Shown: positions 21,707-34,400 of the stretch, piece after piece
Layout: each line of letters opens with the position of its first letter
Numbering within the stretch: position 1 is the stretch's first letter
Assembly: GCA_030562195.1 (NCBI GenBank)
Contig: JAUJPP010000012.1
Location: 8,370,001 to 8,434,000 of the forward strand
DNA length: 64,000 nt
Direction: 5' to 3'
Source of the DNA: Nipponacmea schrenckii
Lineage: Eukaryota > Mollusca > Gastropoda > Lottiidae
Position numbers and translations under genes: made by a program
Notes under the pieces: model-generated
Databases searched by the model: none
Told to the model about the DNA's origin: nothing
What the model saw: only the letters and a program-made list of their open reading frames with translations

Positions 21707-22499
21707 TTTTTATACGCCCACATGAATATGTTGAAGTATATTGTCGTCGCCCCTGTCAGTCGGTCTGTCGGTCCGTCGGTCCGTCAACATTTGTTGTAGA
21801 CACTATAGAAGCTTCAATTTTATTTGGATTTTGATGAAACTTGGTTTGTTGTAGACACAATAGAAGCTACAATTTTCAACGGATTTTAATGAAACTTGGT
21901 ATTAGCATTGAAATAGATAAGACGGCGGTCAAGTTCGAATTTAAAGATTTTTCGATGAACGGTTTTTGAGTTATTGCCCTTGACTTAGTTACATAACATC
22001 AAAATCTATTGCTGATGCACTAGAAGCTACAATTTTCAATGGATTTGAATGAAACTTGGTATGACCATTGGAATTGATAAGGCGGTGGTCGAGTTCGAAT
22101 TTGACGATTTTACGATGAACGTTTTTTGATCTATTGCCCTTCACTTTGTAAAATTGCGTCAAAATTTTATTGTGGGTGCAATAGAAGATACAATTTTCGG
22201 TGGATTTTGATGAAACTTTGTGTAAGGATTAGAATTGATAAGACAGTAGTCAAGTTTGAATCTGACGATTTTTATAATGAACAGTTTTTGAGTTATTGCC
22301 CTTGACTTTGTAAATTTGCGTCATTAATGTTTTGTGGATGCAAAAGAAGTTACCTTTTTTTCAAAGCATTTTGGTGAAATTTGGTGCGACCATTGGCATT
22401 GAAAAAATATTCAATAAATGTTTTTAGAGTAATTGCTCAATTTATTATTTAAATTCAATGCTGCCAGTGGGCGTATGTTACCTTGCCTGGCAAGCTATC
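21707..22499 (+). mobile_element. Tandem-core dispersed element (pearl-like), copy 2
   Basis: Full copy with both conserved ends: TTTTTATACGCCCACATGAA at the left, and TGCCAGTGGGCGTATGTTACC then TTGCCTGGCAAGCTATC at the right. TATACGCCCAC and GTGGGCGTAT are exact inverted partners here. Four to five core units lie between, with GTCCGTC duplicated near the head. Longer than copy 1 by about one unit, as expected if core copy number varies. Confidence 0.8.
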
Positions 22500-22715
22500 T
22501 TTACTAAACGCGGCTGAGAGAAGACCGGGCGAAAGGTATTAAATCACGAAAGGGCCTTAAAGCTATGGGGCAAGGCCAAGCAAAGTGATGTACTCAGCTT
22601 TAGTTTACTCATGTTTTCAGTAATCTACTCTTTCTGTACGAAGATAATATCAATGCTTTTTTTTTTTTTTTTTTTTCTTTTTTTACATATTTTCAAGTGC
22701 TTGGACACGCACGCC
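22500..22715. other. Short intergenic stretch with a T run
   Basis: Contains a T run at about 22658-22685. No gene. Confidence 0.5.
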
Positions 22716-22719
22716 TTAA

Positions 22720-23072
22720 CAGTTAGAAATCGAAATAGAATTGGCTAATGCTTATGTTCTGTCAAGATTTCCCCATTGCACACTGCATGGCGTTGCCCGT
22801 CTTCATTGGTCATGGGTTGCTGAAAAGTGGGAAGTAAAACTCCATTCACTTCATTTCATTCCATTTGACTCGTGCCAGAGCAAAAAAGGGGTAGGCATGT
22901 TTATATTGTACATATTTTATTATCATTGTTCGAATCAGTATAGTTATAAGTTTATATTGTTGTGTTGAATGATCAATTTTTAAATTGTTATAAGGGATAG
23001 ATGTATTGTGAGACAGGCTAACTAGCCTAATTTTATACCCTTTAATAAAGAATTTATTATTATTATTATGCT
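22720..23072 (+). mobile_element. Possible 5'-truncated retroposon tail
   Basis: The stretch ends in CTTTAATAAAGAATTTATTA followed by short ATT repeats (to about 23070), the kind of 3' tail seen on LINEs and SINEs of the CR1/L2 type. The preceding 300 bases have a 75-residue open frame (22741-22968) without a recognisable domain. No internal promoter or target duplication was found. Confidence 0.3.
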
Positions 23073-25555
23073 TTAATAAGTAGTTCAGTTTTTGATAGAA
23101 TTTCAACTGCACTAAAAATATTGGAAATATTCCTGAAATTTTACTCGAAATCCTATCAAAATCCTATGAAAATATGTTAAGGGGTTTAATTTTGTTATTA
23201 AATGTCGCATAAATAAAAATGAATATTGACATTGGCCAAAATGAGCATAAAATACAATTTATTTTGATTGTTAATTGTATCGTGAAGTGTTTGAATTGTA
23301 GTATTTTTAATAAACCAATACTATAACTCCTGCAGTTCACATCTGACAAGTCCATCATTCAAAGTCAAGATTCAATTTAAAGGCGCACCAAGATGACCCT
23401 TGTTGTTAGTTTCTATATTAATATTGATAGTCGAGATACGTCCTTACTCCAGTCATATAAAACATTTGTCCAATATTACTATTCGATCTCGGTATTGTGA
23501 GTCACTATCATTCCATTGAGACGAATTTACCCAAATTGAATTCAAAATTAGGGACAAGTTGAAATTAGGAAAATGATCATGAATATATTGAATCAAGACA
23601 TGGTTCAATTTTGTGTACAATTTTGTCTTTGCTTTGATCAGAATGGTTATCTAAAATAAAGTATGTCAGTTTGTACTGAAATAAAGGCATCGTTGCGGGT
23701 TTATTTCTGGAGAATTTGTAAGTTAATAAAGAATCTAATGTTTTGAAATTTTGGCACCACATTGAGAAGGCTCATTAATTAATTTTTAAAACATGCAGTT
23801 GATGCTGATTAAGATCATTGAGATATTTAAATTAGTCTCATTAATTTCTGATTGGCTTAATGACAGAATCAGAACCAATCAGAACTGTTGTTTAATGGTA
23901 AGATTTTAATTTCAGCTAGGAGAACTGATTAACGTCAAATGGGTTTGTACCAAGACCAATTCTTTCTACAGTTCCAATATTTATGGATTATTTGTGGTTA
24001 TTTTATTTCGATGAACTTGATGGCATGGTGTAGATAGATTTGATCTCCGACCTGATATAGTCAATCAGACCATAGATCTCATATTCACCAGTATTCTACC
24101 AGTGTAGGTCCATACACCATATTACTTTCTCACTTTAAATGTTCCTGGAAGGTACTCTTGCGTGAGATTTTATAACTACATATTAAAATGATATTCTACG
24201 ACGTTAATAATGTTTGATTCATGTGAATGTTGCTCTTTGTAAACAATATAATGACCATTTCATTGTTCACATTGCAACTAATTTTAACACTTGATGATCA
24301 GATTCTCAAATATATTCAAATGTTGCAATCAACAATATTATAATCTGAACTGATCAAACGATACTTACGCCTAATGGCCATCTGTATACAGAATCTTGTT
24401 GGATTCAGGGACAATGAGGTATAACTGACTAGAGAATCCTTTAGAAACTGTAATACCTGTCAAAATAGGGATATTGTCATGAAAACCAAGAGAAATTGCA
24501 ATAAAGCAGAAAAAAATCTCAAAATACTGTTTATAATTGTTGGTTTCCAGAGTTCTTATTTTCTGTTCAGTTTTATCAGCTCTATACCAAGGAAACAATC
24601 GACTAAACTACATGATAAAACATTTCTATATTGATGTACTATGTAACACAATGGAAATCTAAATATTTATTTTGTATTCTGGCAACCACCTGGGTTACAA
24701 GTGAAATGAATTTAATAGCACTGTCAACTCCATGTGGCCAATATGATAAATGTAATGTTTAGAATAAAATATATTCAGTGATATCTTTCCAGATGGAACT
24801 AATTGATGGATGTAACTTGGTACCATGGTTATTACCTTGTACAACATAAATATCTCCAAAAAGAAATGCTTTCAACTCTTTAACTGAAGCCTATGTATTT
24901 TTCGTTGTGCCATTGATAATAATATTCTTCAGATTTTTCAATCCGCTTCCTATTCAACAGTTTGACCACGCGCCTTGGTCTTGGTCAATAAAGGTCGTTA
25001 ACAATTACAGGAATCATTTGAGGGAGATGAGTAATTGATGTGAAAGTCAAAATTTACATATGAATCTATATTACTTGTGTATCAACTTGCAATAAAAAAA
25101 GTTCCACCCAAATCCAAGATCTACAGCATACAGCAATATAGTTCATTCTCAAACACTTGAAATGGAAATAACTCTTCACAACTCAGTAATAATTCATAAT
25201 TTTACCACTAGGAGGCACTTAGTCTCTGGGGTTCTTATCCAAATGTAGAATATAGATGAAAAGAAACATATCACCATAAATCATTTTCACTTGACAGAAC
25301 GCTTGCTATCATTACTCAGATGGGGTAGTTATTCATAGCTCCGCCTTGAACATAGCCATTAACCAACACAAAACAACAAATTTTGATTTTAATTCCTTTT
25401 TAACCTCAATTTTATCATAAAACCAACACAATTTAAAAGAAATAATGAATTTTAAGATATCACTAAATTAGCTCTTTTTTGGCGCACAGAAAAGAAATAT
25501 AAACACATGTACCGGTATATAATTTATTTTTTAAAAAGAAGAAATAATTACAAAG
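23073..25555. other. Intergenic stretch
   Basis: AT-rich, with scattered short open frames only. Nothing I can support as a gene, RNA or repeat. Confidence 0.4.
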
Positions 25556-25560
25556 TTAAA

Positions 25561-26345
25561 GTGGTAAATTTATCACTATAAAGTGATATTGATGTGGTAA
25601 TATTGATATTTATATAGTGCCAAATTTATAATCTAGACAAGAAATCATTATCAAGTTATAGTGGTAAGATTTATCACTATAAAGTGATATTGACGCGGTA
25701 ATATTGATATTTATATAGTGCCAAATTTATAATCTAGACAAGAAATCATTATCAAGTTATAGTGGTAAGATTTATAAACTATAAAGTGATATTGACGTGG
25801 TAATATTGATATTTATATAGTGCCAAATTTATAATCTAGACAAGAAATCATTATCAAGTTATAGTGGTAAGATTTATCACTATAAAATGATTTTGACGTG
25901 GTAATAAGTATAGTTACATGTATATACAAGTAATGAATTTGATTGAAATGATAAACATTATTATCATAAGGCAATATTGACCATTAAAAAAACAAATTTA
26001 CAAAATAATATAGAGCGACGTGGTAAAAAATAACATTACAAAGCTATATTGACATGATAAAAATATCATTAAGTGATACGGATGTGATAAATAACAATAA
26101 AAAAAAATAACATTACAAAGCTATATTGACATGATAAAATTACCATTAAGTGATACGGATGTGATAAATTAATACTGACATAGTAAAAGTGATCATAAGG
26201 TTGGCCTAAATTGGACAAGGTAAAAATCATCACTAAAAATAATGAAACTGACGTGATATATACTTTCACAATAAAATAATATTAGCAGGGTAAAATTTAC
26301 ATGGTAAAATTATAATTAAAGTTATTTTGACAAGGTTTAAAAAAA
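25561..26345 (+). repeat. Tandem array, about 101-bp units, decaying to shorter units
   Basis: GTGGTAAGATTTATCACTAT-type starts recur at 25561, 25661, 25762 and 25864, a period of 100-102. Each unit also holds AAAGTGATATTGACGTGGTA, TTTATATAGTGCCAAATTTA and CTAGACAAGAAATCATTATC. From about 25920 the array degrades into motifs such as TTGACATGATAAAA and AAGTGATACGGATGTGATAA, with a 78-bp pair at about 26030 and 26108. The base word GATATTGACGTGGTAA suggests a shorter ancestral unit. Confidence 0.85.
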
Positions 26346-26459
26346 TCATCATTAATATTAATGTAATATTTTCAGTGTGTTGCAGGAATAAGCGTTTCCC
26401 TTCAATTGTTTTGTAACTAGGGCATATTAATTTAGAAGGGATAAGGGAACCAAGTCAGG

Positions 26460-27200
26460 AGCACTTTTACAGAGATCTCGGGCATTTCAGCGATCTCCTC
26501 AACTTTTAAGAATGGGAAGGTCTAAGCAACAATCTGGGTTCCATCAAAAAACACTTTAGACATGGTGGATCTTGCAGGAATCCAAACTTCTATGGAAGCC
26601 CCCAAAAGATCGTCTGTGTCATAAAGAGTCTATGTACAGAGACATCAGCTGCAAAAGTGATCCACAACACCGACACATCACCATTCTTTGAGGTCAAAAC
26701 CCACATTAGACAAGTATACCTGCTATATCCTATAATCTTCTCATTTGTAATTGACAGGGCGATTGACAAATTACAAAGGCTAGGCAATGCCGCCAGAACC
26801 ACGGGTTTGGAGATCAACAAAGAGCTGCGGTCTTATGCCAGTCATCAACATCTCGACGACCATGTTGATGTAGAGGATGTTGACCACTGCACCTACCCGA
26901 GCGGTGTATCCAGTTAGATAAGTGTAGAAAAACAGACAACCACAGCCTGTAAACCAATCTCAATAAAGGTCCGTCTTATTGTACGCTTCTGAGACCGAAG
27001 AGACACACAGTAAGTTACGAGTCTTCGTCAGATCCTGTGCATCAGATGGCCGGAGTGAATCGCCGATGAGGAACTCGTCTGCCCGACTAAAGGTCCAGTC
27101 ATCAAGACCATCCAAATGAGGAAGGGGAGTTGGTAACACCCTCCATACAGGACAGACAATATTCTATGTCTGTGCCTGGGACTGGGACTCACAAGGGAAA
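26460..27200 (+). pseudogene. Decayed non-LTR retrotransposon reverse transcriptase, C-terminal part
   Basis: Translations in shifting frames recover the order of LINE reverse transcriptase motifs: FYGSPQKIVCVIKSL (about 26587), FFEVKTHIRQVYLLYPIIFS (26687), FVIDRAIDKLQR, ARTTGLEINK, DVEDVDHCTYPSGVSS (26867-26914), then ASETEETHSKLRVF and, near the end, NTLHTGQTIFYV and CAWDWDSQG. They correspond to VRQGCLLSP, the thumb-region TGLxIN motif, EDVDxFTYLGS and IGHTLRK..LxWNPQG in intact copies. The catalytic DD segment is deleted or unreadable, and there are several frameshifts and stops. Inactive fossil. Confidence 0.7.
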
Positions 27201-27838
27201 CTATTTAAAACTTGGAGAAAAAATCTATATACTGTACAACATATACTTAGATGAGTGTCTATATCTTCCTCCTATGAAAAATAAAAACTAGCGTGAAAAA
27301 CATCTGTCCTGGAATATTTCTAAAAATATAACTCTAAAATCGATATATCTAAGGATCCAATGGCATGCATAGAACTATTTATGCAACCCGCCATTATGTG
27401 TTTGATTAAGGGCCCCAGTCGCCCATGAAATTGAAATCATCATCTGTAACAATAGGGGTGTAGTAAAAAAAGATCAAATTATTTGTTACAAAACCGTGTA
27501 ATCTAAAAGTGTTAAAGATTTTAAAATACAACAGTACGGGTCCTAACAGAGGTCATTTTCTACAATAGTCAGCATGTGATATCATTTAACCACCGACCAC
27601 TTCAAAACACCTCCTTGATCTTTCCAAGTAAAGGGTCTACAATTAAACATTCAAAAAGAAGAAAGGATTATAAATAGTTGTCGAGTAGCAAGTATTTTCC
27701 GCTAAATAGGAAGTTTCTTAGTTATATGAAGTGAAGGTCCTATCGCCCTAATTGAGTAGATAAACGACAAATACTAGTAATATGCAAAGAGTATTCAGTG
27801 CATTCTTTACAAGATTTTATCTCTTTTTACCAATAAAT
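27201..27838. other. Intergenic stretch
   Basis: No gene or repeat recognised. Confidence 0.4.
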
Positions 27839-27839
27839 T

Positions 27840-28307
27840 CTTCAGTGTGTGTTTAAGTATCAGCGGAGATATACTCGGCTATTACTAATGTGCCAAAGTC
27901 GTAGAGAGTGGGCTTTTCTTTCTTTGCTATTCATTTCTCTACTTGCCAGCGTATTTTACTCGTTGTAAAGGGGTAACTGAGTACACCCAGATCTACGGTC
28001 AACCTGTGTTTCCGGGCTTTGCACTGTATTGCCTCGCTATTGAAACTTGACACCAAATACTAAAATACCATTGTGTCGACTAATTCCTTTGCGACTTGTT
28101 TTTCTGATCCATACTTGCTAAAATAAGTTTCTTCTAATTTCTTTAAAGTAAGTAGACAGCCTATCATCGTCAAATGTAGAAACCCAACTGTATTTCTCGC
28201 AACTCATCGATCTTAGGTCACAACAGATATGAACGAAAACGAGGCTGTTTGTACCGAGTCACCTCGTTAGCTTTTCTATGACTCGCTTCAGTTGAGAATG
28301 CTTGCGA
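27840..28307 (+). promoter_or_regulatory. Candidate promoter and 5' UTR of the gene starting at 28308
   Basis: Less AT-rich than its surroundings, with several CpG sites, directly upstream of a candidate first coding exon. No canonical TATA box in the right place. An in-frame TGA at about 28293 precedes the start codon. Assigned by position. Confidence 0.3.
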
Positions 28308-28446
28308 ATGAACTTCAACGTTAAGTCAGAATCGCCGGATACTTTTAAATCAGTAAAAACGGCTGAAAAATTTAGAATGGTGGCGAATTTCCACCCTCGC
28401 CAAACGGAGAGTACATTAAATGGACTTTATATTCCAAGTATAACAG
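28308..28446 (+). CDS. Candidate first coding exon A of an unidentified gene (partial)
   Basis: ATG at 28308 opens a 46-codon frame ending in phase 1 at a strong donor, ATAACAG/GTAAGT (exon end 28446). The peptide begins MNFNVKSESPDTFKSVKT, has a second Met at codon 24 (MVANFHPRQTE) and ends NGLYIPSIT. It is hydrophilic without a signal peptide. VKSE fits the sumoylation consensus found in many transcription factors. The start is set by an in-frame stop 15 bases upstream. I do not recognise the protein. The next exon is not in the window. A second phase-1 first exon on the same strand lies 31 kb downstream. It could also be a chance frame with a good donor. Confidence 0.4.
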
Positions 28447-31400
28447 GTAAGTGAATTTTGTCGTCTGCTATTTTGTTTGTTAACTTCGCCTCGATGTTGA
28501 CAAAACTTGTTTACTTTTGACACTGTATCAAATGCCTTCGGACGGTCCTGAAGTTGGCACCGGTCCATTATTCGATTCGATTATCTATGTTTATGTTTTT
28601 AATGCGTGTTTTGATTAGAGTGTAATTTCTAGATAAGGCTAGGATAAATTCTATTTTCAATTTGAAACGTATAAGAAATGTGGGTAAGGCTTAGCCTATT
28701 TTTAGCAGACGAATTTTAAGTGACCATCGGTCACATTACCTGTAGATTATATCATTTACATGGACCTTGGGGCAGTTTGTCGAGACGTTGCGCTCTAGTA
28801 AATAGGTGAGGTCATTCATATTAATGACCAATTGTTAAATTTGTAACAGTATATTTGATATAAGGTGGCATACACATCAAGTCAACTTAAATTATTAGGA
28901 TCATATTACAAATCTTTTAAACTGAGATTTTTCTTCAACAATTTCACACTAGCACTTTTGTTTCAAAAATAAAATACACCACCGTTGTGTAGAATGGCTT
29001 TTATATCCGACGAAACGAAAAGTATCTCTTTCACTTTTTAAGTTAAGTGCGTCACATTGAGAAAATAGCCCGATTCATAAAAAATTGGTTATTTTTTTCA
29101 TCAATATCGACATGGTCATATACCTGTTTGTTCTCATACATTAAGTGACAATAATTATCACTTTACATATTATATATTATTGTATGCAGATCGGCTAATT
29201 GTTATATACATAATTACCTAAAATTATTTATTTTATATACTTGAAATTGATGTATAAATGTCTGTCTTCATTTCACATATATCTAATAGATGGATATTAT
29301 AAAATGTTGGTGGCGTCCAACAGAATCTTCAGGTGAATAAGGAGTAATAATGAAAATCCAAGTCATTTTATTTTTATCTCATTTCCGAAGACTTGTGATT
29401 GTTCTTGTATATCAGATAAATTGTACAATTGCGTGTTAATGGGAGAGTGTCATTAGATTTTTACTTTTTCATTTAAGATTTTATGTTATTTTTTACAAAG
29501 ATTTAAAGTTTCTTTCTCTCTAATTCGTCTAGTTAGTTTTATTTCGTTTTGTATATATGAAGAAGAAAGGTTTAAAATGTTTGACTGTGACGTATATGAC
29601 CAAGTAATTGTTGATATATCTCATTCATTTGCAATATGGTGTGATAATTCTCAATGTCCTTTTACTTTTTACGACATACTGTCAGATTACTTATATTAAA
29701 TGATTTAAAGTATATAGTCCAGTAAAAGTCACGAATAGTACCTTGACTGTCATGGTGTGTGGCATTTCAGATATTCAGGTTTGGTCGAGCCGGATATCTA
29801 TACATAGGAAGAAAACAGAAACTTCGTCTACAAATAAAATTACTATCTGAGAAAAAACCCCTGATGAAAAATATCAATGATTTATTGAAATAATAGTTAA
29901 CAATTGCAACGAGGAAGTACCCTGATCAAAGTAATTGGTAATTTGCTTGTACAATTATAATAAATTGTTTTTAAAAGCCTATATATACTCAATGACCGCT
30001 GTATTGAATGTTGATTGAGATTTCAATTTTGTCTACAATCAAAAGAAAGGATTACCAGTGTCTTAGAATGTATTCGCTTTTAAAATTTAGTAATGTAGAA
30101 TTAAAAAAGGCACCGTTTTAAAATCTTGAAGGAAGTTTATCTCTATATTTTTCCTGTATTATGAGTCAATTGAATGTCCTTTTCGACTTTGGCGTAAGCG
30201 GAATCCGTGAATTGATGGAGGCGGAGTGGCCAACCTTTCATCTCTTACATCCTATTACACTCATAATCGAAGTTTAATTAATTTCAGTCCAAAAAACTTC
30301 CACCAGTGGACACTCAAATTGTTTTAGTTAACTAGAGTGAAAACAACATCAATTATGCTTTTTCAGAACATATCTAGACAAGGAATATTTGAATGATTTC
30401 GACGCCTAAGCTTACTCAAAATTTGAAATCCAGACACAAGATCTTAATTATGAACATATATTTAGTTACTTCTATGGTTCACTAACAATTTGAGGATCAG
30501 AAAGAAAAACATTTTTCATTCTTTTCGGTCCATTTGTTTTGTTCCAAAAGTATAATTATCTAGTTATTGATTTTTATAGCAAATTTTACCCAAATTAGTA
30601 AATTACACAATTGAAGTAAAAAATTACAATTGGTTAAAATTAATTACAAGAAACTGTTTGTGAAATATATTATTTATAAATTGTAGCCTCTGTCAATACT
30701 AGAATATAATTATGAAACATTATATGAAACGGTGTAATGGATTATCAAATAACGTTATTAAATGTACAGACTTGTAACAATTCGATAAAATATTTTAATT
30801 GGATATCTAGTGATTAATAAGGGGTAAAATGATCCGAGTGTTAAGGTCATATTAAAACCAGACGTTATAGCCTAGATCTGTCTAGGCTAGACATTACGAC
30901 ATACTTATAAAATTATTATCACGTTCATGCTCATTTACGACGTATTTAGACTTACTTACATACGTCATACTTGTACTGTTAAAGACAGAATTCAACCGAT
31001 GGTGATCTTTAACTATTTAGATAGGACTTCGTAGATTTTTAATTTGCAAAGATAGCTTTTTGCAAAAATTATGCACGTTTTGATTTCGATACTTTGCGTA
31101 CAAAAAGAATTACGTTTGAATAATAATTGACCAAAAAGGGTGTAGCGGATAGCTATACTATTTTAGTATAAATGGTCAAATGAACGGACTTTGGAAAGAC
31201 TAATGAATTCTGAATAATTTCAAATAATTTCTCTAATTTAAAAAAAATTAAAGTTATTTTGAATAATTAACGTATAATTGATATTTAATAACTTTAAAAA
31301 CGGTTCAAGTTTAAAATTGAAAGATATTATAAACGGAAGTGGCTATATAATTAACATAGTGTAATTGATGTATCAATCCAACTGTTTTAACAACATGCAG

Positions 31401-34400
31401 CATGCCAGTAGTACAGTCGTAAACATAAATACAACCCCATTCTAAATGTCGTTAAATAAGCATAAAACCAGGGTTTCATAATTCCTGACATGCTTTAAGA
31501 GTGATAAGGAATGATACACAACATAAAATGTCTTTGATGCAGAACAAAACCGAGTATTAATTAAGCTATGTATTATTTTAATGTTCAGAAATTTCAGTTT
31601 CAGGTTGTTTGGTGCAAATTTTATTTCTGCTATCTTAATAACAAAATATCTCCATTTTAAAAATGATTTGACGACGGTAATCCATTATTATGTTAACTTA
31701 TTCAGTATCTTTGAGACAGTTAACTACTATGAGAATAATGAAACGTGTACTTTAAATTGTCATTTTCTCAAGAAGTTTAATTTTTGAATCTGTGATTTTA
31801 AATATCCTATAGTAATTCTCACTTTGGATTGCGATTTGGATACCATACATGTAATTGAAAGGTCTTTATTTAAAATGGTTTGTTCTAGCATTGTTCTTTT
31901 TTTTTAAATCAAATAGTTTCACAATTGCTCAGCGTTAGTGGAAGACCAGGTATCCTTCTAGTGAAAATATAACACAATTTAGAATAGGAAAGTCTCTGTG
32001 CCACAAACCTTTGTGATCCCCAATTTTAAGTGTTTACTTATCATGCATAAAATCGTTTGGCATGAACAATTGTAAGAAATCGTCCTTTATCACTCAATAT
32101 CAATAAATGCTGTTATATTTTGTCTGCATATAGCTTTTGAGATATTTGTTGTAAGTAACATATAATAGTGGAAAAGACATGGTCGTCAAATTCTAAAGAA
32201 CCCATTTTTAGATATTCAGATTACTTTCTGATTAAAAATATTAAGTTTTGATTTGTGGGCGTACATTCTGAAAATTTGGATATACATTCTGAAAATTGAT
32301 ATAGATTGCTGAATGAGACTAGATCAGTCAGAAAAGGACATATTCAGACGACTTTTTATGGTTTAGCTTGATAAAAACTAATATTACTGTAAATAATTAA
32401 AAATGTATTAGTAAATATTGTAATTAACAGTATAATTGTGATTTGTATAACACATGTTGTGATAATATAATAAAAACAATCAAGTTCTATATATTAGATT
32501 AATATTGCATGTGATGAAGGTGTATAGACAAGCTGTTTGTGATATCACCCTGTAGTCAAGACAGATACGCTCTTGGTTCTGTATGCTTGGTTAGAACGCG
32601 TACCAAATTCTGATGTCATCTTCACTCATAATTCCAGCCGACCCAGCTATAAATTGGTCAAATAATCTGTGAAAGATCAATGCTAAGAGGTCTAGCCTCC
32701 TCTACTGTCATCCTAAGTTGTTATCCATTTAAAATATTGTTGTTTTTTTTTTATTTTAGTCTATTTATAATATGATAAGATATCTATTTTGATTATATTT
32801 ATGACACCTTGTTTCTATTATTTTTCTCCGCCATTGTTTTCTATCAAATTTTGTACATTTGATGACGTTGTTTTAAGTAACCAAAGCAGGTAATGTCGAA
32901 CCAGTTTCTTGATAACATAACGAATTGTGGGATAACGGAACCTGATGACGCTGCCATGATGCTTTGTTTTTAGTTACGTTATCGAACAATTCGTGTATAG
33001 AGAAATCGGTTATACTTGACGCACTTTGATTGGTTTAAGGTTCAGAGATACAAATATATATAACAAAAAGTCATTGTAAATCAGTTCACATGGACTATAA
33101 GTTCCAAGTTTTAAACTTAAAGATTGTTGTAGACCGATAAAACGTCCATAGATAGCTTCTAATAATATACACCGTGTTGTCGAATTTCATCAATAATATT
33201 TTAACAAGACTTTTATTTATCTTTAAATAGTAGGCATAAAACACAAAACAATCTGATATTTAGGTTTTTATTTCAAGCTCAGACCCTTTCTTACAGCTGT
33301 ATTCTAGGAATTTTACCAAATGTGTTTGGGCCAATCGGTACAGTCCAACTTGAAATGGTGTGATATATGTGTTTCATAGACAACTGCACTCAAATACACT
33401 TTTATATAAACAGTGGAAAGTAATTCGAATCTTTAACCCTTTAACTTACTGATAAAATTCTGTATTTTACAAATGTGTATTATATAAAATAAAACCTTAC
33501 ATTGAAATAGGTTAAAGATCAACACCTTTATCATTTTCTTTAATCTCTTTTGCATTTAATGACATTTAGAGCACCATTATGCTTCTTTGCACTCGGTTGA
33601 ATCATAAAAGTGCCCACCATTGTTTGTGAAAATTTTGTAATGATAAGCGAAAGATATAAATAACTTGCTAGTGTGAGCCCTATCCTATATAATGTGGCTT
33701 TATAAAAAAAAACACATACCAATAACCATCAAGTCTGTGGTTGATTTTTAATTGGCCACAAATATTCAAGTGTTAATGGGTGTTTTAAGTGTTTTTTTAC
33801 TAGTAAAATTGACACTCCTAAACATTCAAATCAATGTTGATATGAAATCTCTCAAACTTATTTCATTTTAATTTATGTGGTATATTTTTGACATATTTTT
33901 ATTAATTTTGTGGCATTCTAGTGGAGTTTTATGATTTTGCGATATTTCAATTTGTAACTGCCACGGCTCTTTTGCTTTATGATTGATACACTACTATTTT
34001 ATTTGTGTTTTTACTATTTATTTCCCCTACCAAAATATCTTGTCATGCCCCATTCGCTTTCTCCTTTTTCTTCCCCCCCCCCCCCTCCACCTTTCCTTTT
34101 ATCCACTTCTGGATTCGCTAATTGTGGGCTTGTTGAACTGTATTTTATCGAAAAAAGTAATATACTGCTTGAAATGTTGTAAAAATTAAGTTTTACACCC
34201 TGAAGGACCCCATTGGATCAATGAGACTGAGTGTTTGTAAGACAAAAATTTAGTTTTAAGACATATACAATTTACATAATTTGTGTATATTTTACTTATA
34301 TTTAACAGGAAACGTTTCATTCATAACTGTTACAACTTCTCTCTTAAAAATTAATAAGAACATACATGTAGTTATGTATGTCAGGTCATAAAGTGTAATT

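Noticed and set aside
33979..34189. Two overlapping Pro/Ser-rich frames
   Set aside because: Produced by a C run at 34073-34084; no support on either side.
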